Part shown: positions 52,231-60,242 of the stretch, piece by piece
Numbering within the stretch: the stretch's first letter is position 1
How the letters are laid out: each line of letters starts with the position of its first letter
Source of the DNA: Mycolicibacter algericus DSM 45454
GTDB lineage: Bacteria; Actinomycetota; Actinomycetes; Mycobacteriales; Mycobacteriaceae
Direction: 5' to 3'
Assembly (NCBI RefSeq): GCF_002086455.1
Contig: NZ_MVHC01000001.1
Coordinates: 310,001 to 374,000, forward strand
Length of the DNA: 64,000 nt
Notes under the pieces: model-generated
Databases searched by the model: none
What the model was told of the DNA's origin: nothing
What the model saw: only the letters and a program-made list of their open reading frames with translations
Made by a program: the position numbers and the translations under genes

Positions 52231-53131
52231 CGTATCAACCCCACCGGCGTGGCCGCAGGGGCCTGCCGCGCCACTACCGCGCACCGTCACACCGTTTCGT
52301 GGCGAAACGGTGCAGTCCTATCTTGATCGGCTCGCGCACGCCAACCACCTAGAACCCCGAGGTCTGCGGCGCTACCTGGCCGACGGTCCAGCGATCTGCC
52401 GTCCCCGGCCGGACTGGTTGGCAACCGCCAGCGGCCAGCCCGTGGGCATCCTTCACGCCCGGCTCATCGGGCTGGCCGCCCCCGACCGCGACACCACCCG
52501 CCAACGCCGCCACGCCCGGCCCGCATGCCGCCTGTGCATGGCACGCCGCGGTGTCTATGAGCCGGTCTACTGCTGGTTGCCCGACTACGCGACCGTCTGC
52601 TGCCGCCACCGCCGATGGATCGGTGCAGGCACCTCCACCCTCGACGATCAACGCGATCTGCGCTGCGCCCCCGCGGTGATCGCCGCAGCGCAGCGCCATG
52701 CCCGACTGGATCGGTGTCACGGCGACGCTGCGCGCTTCGCGGTCAGGGATGTCGCGCGGATTCACCGCTGCTGGGCACGCAGCACCAGCCCGTTTACGCT
52801 GCCGCCTGCCCGCGCCGACGCCGACACGCACATCGGCGCCTACCCGGACCTGATCGCCTTGGCCGCCATCCTGGCCGGCGCTCATCGCCGGATCTGGGGC
52901 ACCGCGCCAGCCACACCCGCCCGTGCCCGCGCCGTCGATGCGGTCTACGTCAACGTCAGCGCCCGGTTTCCCCAGCACCGCGACCAAACCCGCCCCATCG
53001 AACAGTGGATCCACGATCAACAACTCAGCGCCACCCGCCGCGCACACCACTTCGACGCGTGGAAACCACGACCAGGTCAATCCCCGCGATCACCGTGCCC
53101 GGCTGGGCCAGCTGGGCGGCGTCAGGGCTGA
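52220..53131 (+). CDS. TniQ family target-selection protein
   Basis: 303 residues. The TniQ N-terminus PFRGETVQSYLDRLAHANHL is followed by a zinc-binding element (CRLCMARR ... VCCRHRRW). It is shorter than TnsD of Tn7 and has only this one recognisable zinc module, so its target mode may be less specific. It overlaps tnsC by 11 bases. A C-terminal Pro/Arg-rich tail ends the operon; no CRISPR or Cas gene is present, so it is not an obvious CRISPR-associated transposon. Confidence 0.87.
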   Translation: MPADVSTPPAWPQGPAAPLPRTVTPFRGETVQSYLDRLAHANHLEPRGLRRYLADGPAICRPRPDWLATASGQPVGILHARLIGLAAPDRDTTRQRRHARPACRLCMARRGVYEPVYCWLPDYATVCCRHRRWIGAGTSTLDDQRDLRCAPAVIAAAQRHARLDRCHGDAARFAVRDVARIHRCWARSTSPFTLPPARADADTHIGAYPDLIALAAILAGAHRRIWGTAPATPARARAVDAVYVNVSARFPQHRDQTRPIEQWIHDQQLSATRRAHHFDAWKPRPGQSPRSPCPAGPAGRRQG

Positions 53132-53168
53132 CGGCGGCGTGTGGAGCCATGGCACAATTCAGCCCTTG

Positions 53169-53194
53169 CTGACATATCAGTATCGGCTGTACTG
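53169..53194 (+). promoter_or_regulatory. Candidate CmtR operator/promoter
   Basis: CTGACATATCAG (imperfect dyad with CTGA/TCAG ends) followed by TATCGGCTGTACTG, directly before the cmtR start. Its position fits the operator of an autoregulated ArsR/SmtB repressor. Confidence 0.5.
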
Positions 53195-53202
53195 TTTGGT
53201 GC

Positions 53203-53559
53203 ATGCTGACGTGTGAGACGCGGGAATCGGCGCTGGCTCGGCTGGGCCGAGCGCTGGCGGATCCGACGCGGTGTCGGATTCTGGTGGCACTGCTCGATGG
53301 GGTGTGCTACCCGGGCCAGTTGGCTGCGCAGCTGGGGTTGACACGGTCGAATGTGTCCAATCATTTGTCGTGTTTGCGGGGCTGCGGGCTGGTCATCGCG
53401 ACCTATGAGGGCCGGCAGGTTCGCTACGCGCTGGCCGACCCTCACCTCGCCCGTGCTCTGGGCGAGCTGGTCCAGGTTGTTTTGGCGGTGGATACCGACC
53501 AGCCCTGTGTCGGCGAGGACGCCGCATCGGGCGCAGCCGAGGCCACCGTTGGTCGATGA
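53203..53559 (+). CDS. cmtR: CmtR cadmium/lead-sensing repressor
   Basis: 118 residues, almost identical over the first 100 residues to M. tuberculosis CmtR (Rv1994c): MLTCETRESALARLGRALAD, DGVCYPGQLAAQLGLTRSNV. The metal ligands Cys57, Cys61 and Cys102 are all in place. It leaves its operator when Cd(II) or Pb(II) binds and so derepresses the downstream DUF1490 and P-type ATPase genes. The high identity to a gene of the M. tuberculosis complex suggests shared, mobile ancestry of the cassette. Confidence 0.96.
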   Translation: MLTCETRESALARLGRALADPTRCRILVALLDGVCYPGQLAAQLGLTRSNVSNHLSCLRGCGLVIATYEGRQVRYALADPHLARALGELVQVVLAVDTDQPCVGEDAASGAAEATVGR

Positions 53560-53640
53560 CCATCAGTGGCAGCGATCCGGTGACCTTGAAGATCGCGGTC
53601 GCTCAATCGTAGTGAGTTGGCAGAACAGAAGGGATAAGCA

Positions 53641-53937
53641 GTGGCTATACATGGGTTCGTGGCCAAAGCAGCCGGGACAGTGTTCACCGGGCTGGTCGGG
53701 GTGAGCGCCTACGAGGTGCTGCGCAAGGCGGTGGGCACGGCGCCGGTTCACCGGGCAGCGGTGACCGTGACGGAGTGGGGACTGCGCGGAACTCGGAGCG
53801 CAGAGGTAGCAGCGGAGTCGGCCCGGCTGAAAGTCGCCGACGTGGTCGCCGAAGCCCGCGGACGCATCGGCGACGATGCCCCTCGGCCGCCCGCCGCCAA
53901 GGCTGACGATGACGACTGCTGCCAAGTGATGGGTTAG
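53641..53937 (+). CDS. DUF1490 family protein (Rv1993c-like)
   Basis: 98 residues. An N-terminal hydrophobic helix (FVAKAAGTVFTGLVGVSAYEVL) is followed by an amphipathic stretch and a metal-ligand-rich end DDDDCCQVMG. In M. tuberculosis the same gene sits between cmtR and ctpG; recent literature links such proteins to stabilising or assisting P-type ATPases. GTG start behind AGAAGGGATAA. A paralogue accompanies the second ATPase at 61570-61866. Confidence 0.88.
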   Translation: MAIHGFVAKAAGTVFTGLVGVSAYEVLRKAVGTAPVHRAAVTVTEWGLRGTRSAEVAAESARLKVADVVAEARGRIGDDAPRPPAAKADDDDCCQVMG

Positions 53938-53962
53938 CCGTTTTCACGGGGAAAGGTCGATT

Positions 53963-56290
53963 GTGCCTACTGCTGAGGTTTCCTCCGATCACGGGGCCGC
54001 GCTGGTTGTCGTGTCTGCGGGTGCGCGACGAATACGGGTGCGTGCTAACTGGTTTCGGTTCGACGCGGTGCGGGCTGTCGCGATCGAGGACTCGGTCGCC
54101 ACGGTGGCTGGTGTGGATGCGGTCCGCGCGTATCCGCGCACGGCTTCCGTGGTGGTCTGGTATTCACCCGAGCGCTGCGACACCGCTGCCATTTTGTCGG
54201 CGATCGCCGCCGCCGAGCACATCCCTGCCGAGTCGGTGCCCGCCCGGGCGCCGCACTCGGTCGAGGGAGGCAACCCCGGTGTGGTGCAGAGAATCCTCGA
54301 CTGGAGCGAGCGGACGCTATCCGGCGAGCAAGCTGACAGGGTTTCACAACGACCAGTGCAACGAAGCGATGGCTGCTGCGACCACGACGACAGCCACCCT
54401 GAGTCGGAGCGGCTGTGGGGCGTTGTCAAGCTGCGGCGGGCCGCGTTCTCCGGGGTGGTGCTGACAGCCTCACTGGTGACGGCGTGGCTGACTCCATTCG
54501 GGCCGGTGGCGTTGGGATTGAAAGTCGTGGCGCTCGCGGTGGGCGCTTCGACGTTCGTGCCCTCAACCGTTAGGCGACTGACCGAGGGCCGTGTCGGTGT
54601 CGGCACGTTGATGACGATCGCCGCGCTCGGCGCTGTTGGACTCGGTCAGGTCGGCGAGGCCGCGATGCTGGCGTTTTTGTTCTCCATCAGCGAGGGTTTG
54701 GAGGAATACGCGGTGGCCCGTACCCGCCGCGGCCTGCGTGCTCTGCTGGCGCTGGTGCCGGATCAGGCCACGGTCTTGCGCGCAGGTGTCGAAACCGTGG
54801 TGGCCGCAGCCGAACTGCGCGTCGGTGATCAGATGATTGTCAAACCCGGGGAACGCCTGGCCACCGACGGCATCATTGTTGCCGGGCGCACCGCCCTGGA
54901 CGTCTCGGCGATTACCGGCGAATCGGTGCCGGTAGAGGCCGGACCCGGTGATGAGGTGTTCGCCGGGTCGATCAACGGGTCCGGAGTGCTGCAGGTGGAG
55001 GTCACCGCGACCGTTGAGGACAACTCGTTGGCGCGAATCGTGCAGATCGTGGAAGCCGAACAGGCCCGCAAGGGCGCCAGCCAGCGCCTGGCCGATCGGA
55101 TCGCGCAGCCGTTGGTGCCGGGCATCATGATCGCCGGGGCGCTGATCGCCGGGACGGGCAGCATCTTCGGTAACCCGCTGGTGTGGATCGAACGCGCTCT
55201 GGTGGTGCTCGTCGCCGCGTCCCCGTGCGCGCTCGCCATCGCCGTGCCGGTGACCGTCGTGGCGGCAGTCGGTGCCGCCTCGAAGATCGGGGTACTGATC
55301 AAGGGCGGTGCCGCGCTGGAAGCCCTGGGCACCATCAGTGGGATCGCGCTGGACAAAACCGGAACTTTGACCGCCAACCGGCCCACCGTCATCGACATCG
55401 CCACCACCAACGACGCCACCCGCGAAGAGGTGCTGGCGGTCGCGGCCGCGCTGGAAACCCGCAGTGAACACCCGCTGGCCGCGGCCGTCCTGGCCGCTAC
55501 CCAAGCGCCGGTGGCCGCCGCGAGTGACGTGCACGCCGTTGCCGGAGCTGGGCTGACCGGCCACCTCGACGGGCAAGCCATCCGGCTGGGCCGGCCCGGC
55601 TGGATCGACCCCGCCGACCTCGCCGATCACGTAGCGCACATGCAACAAGCCGGGGCCACAGCGGTGCTCGTAGAACGCGATGACCGGCTGCTCGGTGCCA
55701 TCGCCGTGCGCGACGAACTACGCCCAGAAGCTCCCGAGGTCATCACCGCGCTACGTGCCGGCGGCTACCAGGTGACGATGCTCACCGGCGACAATCACGC
55801 CACCGCGGCGGCGCTCGCCGCCCAAGCCGGCATCGAGCACGTCTATGCCGAACTGCGCCCCGAGGACAAGGCTCACCTGATCGCAGAACTGGGCGCTCAC
55901 CGGCCCACCGCGATGGTCGGCGACGGCGTCAACGATGCTCCGGCCCTGGCCGCCGCCGACCTGGGAATCGCGATGGGCGCCATGGGAACCGATGTCGCGA
56001 TCGAAACCGCCGACGTCGCCCTGATGGGCCAAGACCTGCGGCACCTGCCCCACGCACTAGCACATGCTCGACGCTCCCGGCAGATCATGGTGCAAAACGT
56101 CGGACTCTCCCTGGGCATCATCACCGTGCTCATGCCGCTGGCGATGTTCGGAACCCTCGGCCTGGCCACGGTCGTACTGGTGCACGAGCTTGCCGAAGTC
56201 GTCGTCATCGCCAACGGCGTACGCGCCGGACGCATAACGCCTCTTGCGGGGCCAGCACGAGACACCCGGCGGCAGGACAACTCAAGGTAG
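53963..56290 (+). CDS. ctpG: Metal-transporting P-type ATPase CtpG
   Basis: 775 residues. An N-terminal HMA-like domain without CxxC ([21 protein letters not shown]), a Cys/His-rich linker (DGCCDHDDSHPESE), about eight membrane helices, the membrane ion motif S420-P-C422, phosphorylation site D464KTGT and the hinge [20 protein letters not shown]. Collinear with M. tuberculosis CtpG (Rv1992c), a cadmium/heavy-metal exporter regulated by CmtR. A GTG start with GGGGAAAGG upstream. The SPC rather than CPC motif is typical of this subgroup. Confidence 0.92.
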   Translation: MPTAEVSSDHGAALVVVSAGARRIRVRANWFRFDAVRAVAIEDSVATVAGVDAVRAYPRTASVVVWYSPERCDTAAILSAIAAAEHIPAESVPARAPHSVEGGNPGVVQRILDWSERTLSGEQADRVSQRPVQRSDGCCDHDDSHPESERLWGVVKLRRAAFSGVVLTASLVTAWLTPFGPVALGLKVVALAVGASTFVPSTVRRLTEGRVGVGTLMTIAALGAVGLGQVGEAAMLAFLFSISEGLEEYAVARTRRGLRALLALVPDQATVLRAGVETVVAAAELRVGDQMIVKPGERLATDGIIVAGRTALDVSAITGESVPVEAGPGDEVFAGSINGSGVLQVEVTATVEDNSLARIVQIVEAEQARKGASQRLADRIAQPLVPGIMIAGALIAGTGSIFGNPLVWIERALVVLVAASPCALAIAVPVTVVAAVGAASKIGVLIKGGAALEALGTISGIALDKTGTLTANRPTVIDIATTNDATREEVLAVAAALETRSEHPLAAAVLAATQAPVAAASDVHAVAGAGLTGHLDGQAIRLGRPGWIDPADLADHVAHMQQAGATAVLVERDDRLLGAIAVRDELRPEAPEVITALRAGGYQVTMLTGDNHATAAALAAQAGIEHVYAELRPEDKAHLIAELGAHRPTAMVGDGVNDAPALAAADLGIAMGAMGTDVAIETADVALMGQDLRHLPHALAHARRSRQIMVQNVGLSLGIITVLMPLAMFGTLGLATVVLVHELAEVVVIANGVRAGRITPLAGPARDTRRQDNSR

Positions 56291-56343
56291 CGGCGGCCGT
56301 CACTGAATCCGAGGCATCGCAGGTCAGGCCCTCAAGCGCTGCC

Positions 56344-56730
56344 TCAGCCACAACGACAACGGACAACAAACACCCCGCCGAGCGCATCCAGGGCCGCGGG
56401 CACCAGCCGGTAGTACGCCCACTTGCCGCGCTGGGTTCGGTCGAGCAGGCCGGCCTCGACCAGGATCTTGAGGTGATGCGACACCGTCGGCTGGGATAGC
56501 CCCACAGTAGCGGTCAGGTCGCATACACACGCCTCGGCGCCCTCATGGCCCGCGATCATTGACACAAGCCGTAGCCGGGTCGGTTCGGCCAGCGCCTTGA
56601 GCACGCCGGCCAGCCGCTCGGCGGCGGCCGCGTCGAGTACGCCGTCGGTGATCGGGCTGCAGCACGCCGCAACGTCAGCGACCAGCAACGAGTCATCGCG
56701 TTCGGTCGGGGAGGCGATCGCGGCGGGCAT
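56344..56730 (-). CDS. arsR: ArsR family arsenic repressor
   Basis: 128 residues. The winged helix LKALAEPTRLRLVSMIAGHEGAEACVCDLTATVGLSQPTVSHHLKIL contains Cys pairs (EACVCDL) close to the DNA-binding helix, and the protein ends with VVRCRCG, offering thiols for As(III). It resembles the M. tuberculosis arsenic-locus regulator Rv2642. Divergent from arsM and thus placed to control both directions. A longer open frame from 56835 would overlap arsM and is not preferred. Confidence 0.87.
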   Translation of the reverse strand: MPAAIASPTERDDSLLVADVAACCSPITDGVLDAAAAERLAGVLKALAEPTRLRLVSMIAGHEGAEACVCDLTATVGLSQPTVSHHLKILVEAGLLDRTQRGKWAYYRLVPAALDALGGVFVVRCRCG

Positions 56731-56753
56731 GGCCCCAGTATGACACACGCATT

Positions 56754-56803
56754 GACAGTCATCGATGTTTCCCGCACACTGCTCACATAGATGTCTGTCG
56801 ATG
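56754..56803. promoter_or_regulatory. Candidate ArsR operators between arsR and arsM
   Basis: Two related AT-richer elements, GACAGTCATCGATG (56754-56767) and CATAGATGTCTGTCGATG (56786-56803), each containing imperfect dyads. They lie in the 88-base divergent intergenic region. Confidence 0.45.
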
Positions 56804-56818
56804 GAAAGAGTAGGTGCG

Positions 56819-57619
56819 ATGACCGCCGAACACAATGAGCTGCGTGATCAGGTCCGGGCCAGCTACGGCGCCGCCGCCACCGCGATCAGCGGGGGCGCTA
56901 CCAACAGCGATGTGCTGACCGCCGCGAGCTGCTGCGGGTCCAGCGACTCAGCCGATATCGGGACCATCTTCGGCGCCGGTCTCTACGGCGACGACGAGCA
57001 CTCCGAGATTCCCGCTGAAGCGGTTGCGGCCAGCCTGGGTTGCGGTAACCCGACCGCGGTCGCTGACTTGCACCCCGGAGAGCGGGTGCTTGACCTGGGT
57101 TCTGGCGGCGGGATCGACGTTTTGTTGTCGGCGCGCCGGGTCGGCCCGGACGGGTTTGCTTACGGCGTCGACATGACCGACGAGATGCTGGCCTTGGCGA
57201 GGCGGAACGCCGAAGAATTCCGAGCCAAGGCCGGTGTCACCAACGTCGAGTTCCGCAAGGGCACCATCGAAGACATCCCGCTGCCCGATGCCGCCGTCGA
57301 TGTGGTGATCTCCAACTGCGTGATCAACCTGTCCGCCGACAAACCGGCCGTGATCGCCGAGATGTTCCGGGTGCTGGTCCCCGGCGGGCGGATCGGGATC
57401 TCCGACGTCGTCGCCGAAGACCACCTCAGTTCGGCCGAGCGCGCCGAACGCGGCTCCTACGTCGGCTGCATCGCCGGAGCGCTGTCCCGCCAGGAGTACC
57501 TCGACGGACTGGCCGCGGCCGGGTTCACCGATGCCACGGTCACGTTCACCCACCAGGTGGCCGAAGGGATGCACGGCGCGATCATCCACGCCACCAAACC
57601 CGCCGCATCGTCTGATTGA
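56819..57619 (+). CDS. arsM: Arsenite methyltransferase ArsM
   Basis: 266 residues. The AdoMet motif is VLDLGSGGGIDVLLSARR (near 90-107); arsenic-binding cysteines are likely Cys167 (VISNCVINLS) and Cys217 (YVGCIAG), with further Cys at 38/39 and 75. The double-Cys start (AASCCGSS) is common in bacterial ArsM. It converts As(III) to methylated, partly volatile forms. First gene of the arsM-acr3-arsC unit; ATG 56819 chosen over 56765, which would pass through the operator region. Confidence 0.9.
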   Translation: MTAEHNELRDQVRASYGAAATAISGGATNSDVLTAASCCGSSDSADIGTIFGAGLYGDDEHSEIPAEAVAASLGCGNPTAVADLHPGERVLDLGSGGGIDVLLSARRVGPDGFAYGVDMTDEMLALARRNAEEFRAKAGVTNVEFRKGTIEDIPLPDAAVDVVISNCVINLSADKPAVIAEMFRVLVPGGRIGISDVVAEDHLSSAERAERGSYVGCIAGALSRQEYLDGLAAAGFTDATVTFTHQVAEGMHGAIIHATKPAASSD

Positions 57620-57720
57620 GACAGCCGCAGCGAACGACCGCGCCACCGCGCCCCGACCCACCTCACGTTGACAGCTGCCAGTGAAGCGGTACGCCGCTCG
57701 CGCCACGGGAGAGAAACCTC

Positions 57721-58814
57721 ATGAGTGACACCGCCATATCGACTGCTGCACCCGCAGTGGCCGCCAAGCTGTCCACCCTGGACCGGCTCTTGCCGGTATG
57801 GATCGGGGTAGCGATGGCCGCCGGCCTGCTGCTGGGGCGGCTGGTGCCCGGCCTGGGCGCGGGCCTAAGTGCCATTGAGGTCGACGGAGTCTCGCTGCCC
57901 ATCGCCCTTGGGCTGTTGGTGATGATGTATCCGGTGCTGGCCAAAGTCCGCTACGACCAGCTCGGCGAGGTCACCGCCGACCGCAAACTGCTGGCGTCCT
58001 CGCTGGTGTTGAACTGGCTGATCGGGCCGGCGGTGATGTTTGCCCTGGCGTGGCTGCTACTTCCCGATCTGCCCGAATACCGCACCGGGTTGATCATCGT
58101 CGGGCTGGCCCGCTGCATCGCCATGGTCATCATCTGGAACGACCTGGCCTGCGGGGACCGCGAGGCCGCCGCAGTGCTGGTCGCGTTGAACTCGATCTTT
58201 CAGGTTCTCATGTTCGCCGCGCTGAGCTGGTTTTACCTGTCGGTGCTGCCGGGCTGGCTGGGCCTGTCCCAGACCGGGATCGAGGTCTCCCCGTGGCAGA
58301 TCGCCAAATCGGTGTTGATCTTCCTCGGCGTCCCACTGTTGGCCGGGTACCTGTCCCGCCGCCTAGGCGAACGCGCCAAAGGCCGCACCTGGTACGAGTC
58401 GCAATTCCTGCCCCGCATCGGCCCCTGGGCACTCTATGGACTGCTGTTCACCATCGTCATCCTGTTTGCCCTTCAAGGTGATCAGATCACCTCCCGGCCT
58501 TTCGATGTCGCCCGCATCGCGGTGCCGCTGCTGGCCTACTTCGCGATCATGTGGGCCGGCGGCTACCTGCTCGGCGCCCTCCTCAACGTCGGGTACGAGC
58601 GCACCACCACGTTGGCGTTCACCGCTGCCGGCAATAACTTCGAACTCGCGATTGCCGTCGCGATCGCCACCTACGGCGCCACCTCCGGGCAGGCCCTGGC
58701 CGGGTCGTGGGCCCGCTCATCGAAGTACCGGTGCTGGTCGGACTCGTCTACGTGTCCCTGGCGCTGCGTACCCGCCTCTTCGGACCCGAGTCCCAATCAC
58801 GCAGTGCCCGCTGA
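57721..58814 (+). CDS. acr3: ACR3 family arsenite efflux transporter (frame-shifted)
   Basis: Ten hydrophobic helices; family motifs include VSLPIALGLLVMMYPVLAKVRY, LARCIAMVIIWNDLACGD with the essential cysteine, and FTAAGNNFELAIAVAIATYG. At 58702-58704 one G is missing. Restoring GGGG yields GQALAGVVGPLIEVPVLVGLVYVSLALRTRLF and a stop at 58812-58814, 364 residues, as in homologues. Read uncorrected, the frame runs to 59145 across arsC with meaningless sequence. If the deletion is real, helix 10 is lost and arsenite export may be impaired. GGGAGAG precedes the ATG. Confidence 0.87.
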
Positions 58815-59227
58815 TGGCCGACAAACCCAGCGTCCTGTTCGTCTGCGTGCACAACGCCGGTCGCTCCCAGATGGCGGCCGCACTGCTGATCCACCAGTCC
58901 GGTGGCCGCATCGAGGTCCGTTCCGCGGGCACCGAACCCGCCGACCAAGTCAACCCGGCGGCCGTTGCCGCGATGGCCGAACTGGGCATCGACATCACAG
59001 CCAACAGCCCCGCGGTGCTCACCGCCGACACGGTGCAAGCCAGCGACGTCGTGATCACCATGGGCTGCGGAGACACCTGCCCATACTTCCCGGGAGTCAC
59101 CTACCGGGACTGGAAACTGCCCGACCCCGCCGGCCAAGCCCTTGAGGTCGTCCGCTCCATCCGCGACGACATCGCCAACCGCGTCCAGACCCTGATCGCC
59201 GAACTGCTACCTGGCACCACTACATAA
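58814..59227 (+). CDS. arsC: Arsenate reductase ArsC (low-MW phosphatase type)
   Basis: 137 residues. Active-site loop Cys11-x5-Arg17 in FVCVHNAGRSQMAA and the later redox cysteine segment TMGCGDTCPYFPG, as in thioredoxin- or mycothiol-coupled arsenate reductases. It reduces As(V) to As(III) for export or methylation. Its ATG shares a base with the corrected acr3 stop (TGATG). In M. tuberculosis, as I recall, the equivalent transporter and reductase are one fused protein (Rv2643); here they are two genes. Confidence 0.92.
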   Translation: MADKPSVLFVCVHNAGRSQMAAALLIHQSGGRIEVRSAGTEPADQVNPAAVAAMAELGIDITANSPAVLTADTVQASDVVITMGCGDTCPYFPGVTYRDWKLPDPAGQALEVVRSIRDDIANRVQTLIAELLPGTTT

Positions 59228-59469
59228 CCCAAACCCACAGTCACCGAAACCTGTTGCGCCACTGAGATCCCCCCGGGTTATCCAACGCGGCAACGGCCCA
59301 TGAAATGCTGGTCGACTGTCTGGCCGTACCCGGGATCGATACGGCGATCGCTGAGCGTGCCGGCCCGTCTCCGTCACCGTCGATACTGATCGGCGGGGCC
59401 GAGGTGATGCGTCCCGATCCGCCCCCGATGGGTCGGTTTGGGCCTGCCCGGCCGCCACGTGATGCTGAG

Positions 59470-59802
59470 CTAGTGGCCGCGAGGGGCGTACATGATCACG
59501 GCAACGCCTACCAGGCAGGCCAGGGCGCCGATCACATCCCAACGGTCGGGTCGGAACCCGTCGAGGGCCATGCCCCACGCCAGCGAGCCGGCGACGAATA
59601 CGCCGCCGTAGGCGGCCAAGATCCGGCCGAAATGGGCATCGGGCTGCAGGGTGGCGACGAACCCGTACATTCCTAGCGCGATGACGCCGAGTCCCGCCCA
59701 GAGCCAACCACGTTGCTCGCGGACGCCTTGCCAGACAAGCCAGGCACCGCCGATTTCGGCGACCGCAGCCAGGACGAATAACAGGATTGAACGCGCCACC
59801 AT
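59470..59802 (-). CDS. ynfA: YnfA family small multidrug/metal-type membrane protein
   Basis: 110 residues, four hydrophobic helices, UPF0060/YnfA pattern: [44 protein letters not shown], then [42 protein letters not shown]. YnfA resembles small multidrug resistance transporters. It also sits beside arsenic genes in M. tuberculosis (Rv2639c), so it probably belongs to the resistance cassette. The ATG at 59802 is chosen at the family start. Confidence 0.9.
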   Translation of the reverse strand: MVARSILLFVLAAVAEIGGAWLVWQGVREQRGWLWAGLGVIALGMYGFVATLQPDAHFGRILAAYGGVFVAGSLAWGMALDGFRPDRWDVIGALACLVGVAVIMYAPRGH

Positions 59803-60242
59803 GATTGCTGATCTTAGGAGACCGTGCCGGGGCATCGGGGCGTCCCCGGCTTCCGGACGCGGCAGCCCCACAACCCGATCGTCGACCCGTGCGCGTACCC
59901 GTGACAGACACCTGCCCCGCACACCATACTCAGAGAGCCAACCCACGGGAACCGACGTGAACACGGCAATGCGTTGGCGTTCAAATCGAATGCCGCACTG
60001 CCGGTTCAGTCAGTTCTTCGAGAACTGGGCACTCGGCACTGGACCCGCTCACGCAGGCAGCACCGGCATCCTCGATCAACCCCGCAATACTGTGCTCAAG
60101 CGCACGGATCTGAGGCGCCGCAGGTCAAACGGCCAGCAGCGCCTCAGATCAAACGACAGCGGACAGCCAGATCAAAATGTCGCCGCTAAAGCGCAGGGGC
60201 GGGTGCGTGGTTGTGTCGTCGTCGTCATGACTTAACTCCTCG
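59803..60242. other. Gene-free stretch holding candidate transposon right-end repeats
   Basis: 440 bases without a convincing gene; the open frames seen are antisense or of unlikely composition. The first 300 bases contain nothing recognisable apart from the presumed ynfA promoter. Bases 60107-60176 carry the repeats described separately. Confidence 0.6.
60107..60176 (-). repeat. Direct and inverted repeats, candidate right-end binding sites
   Basis: Three 9-base copies of CAGRTCAAA begin at 60121, 60145 and 60168, spaced 23-24 bases. In addition GATCTGAGGCGC (60107-60118) and GCGCCTCAGATC (60139-60150) form a perfect 12-base inverted repeat. Read on the minus strand the block is TTTGAYCTG repeated, adjacent to a TGTCCG end at 60165. 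The pattern suits transposase-binding sites; a regulatory role is possible. Confidence 0.5.

Larger units (their letters stand above)
48299..60165. mobile_element. Tn7-like transposon with cadmium and arsenic resistance cargo (right end tentative)
   Basis: The left boundary is firm: homology to a hemophore gene ends at 48298, and a TGTCCG end with repeated TGT-n-TTG-n-CA motifs follows. Inside are tnsA, tnsB, tnsC and tniQ in one operon, then cmtR-DUF1490-ctpG, arsR/arsM-acr3-arsC and ynfA. At 60165 the reversed sequence reads TGTCCGCTGTCG and matches the left end at 17 of 24 positions, giving a possible 11.9-kb element. However, the flanking five bases (TTCAT left, GCCAG right) do not match, and the 5' half of the hemophore gene is not found here, so the true right end may lie beyond the window. 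Confidence 0.6.

Noticed and set aside
48396..53131. CRISPR-associated transposon
   Set aside because: Tn7-like genes with TniQ raise the possibility, but no Cas gene and no repeat-spacer array is present in the window.
56344..56835. Longer ArsR with a Cys-rich extension from 56835
   Set aside because: It would read through the divergent operator region and overlap arsM; the ATG at 56730 fits the family.
57721..59145. A single ACR3-ArsC fusion protein like Rv2643
   Set aside because: The long frame crosses arsC in the wrong phase; arsC has its own start (58814) in another frame.
60166..60170. Five-base target duplication at the right-end candidate
   Set aside because: GCCAG does not match TTCAT at the left flank.
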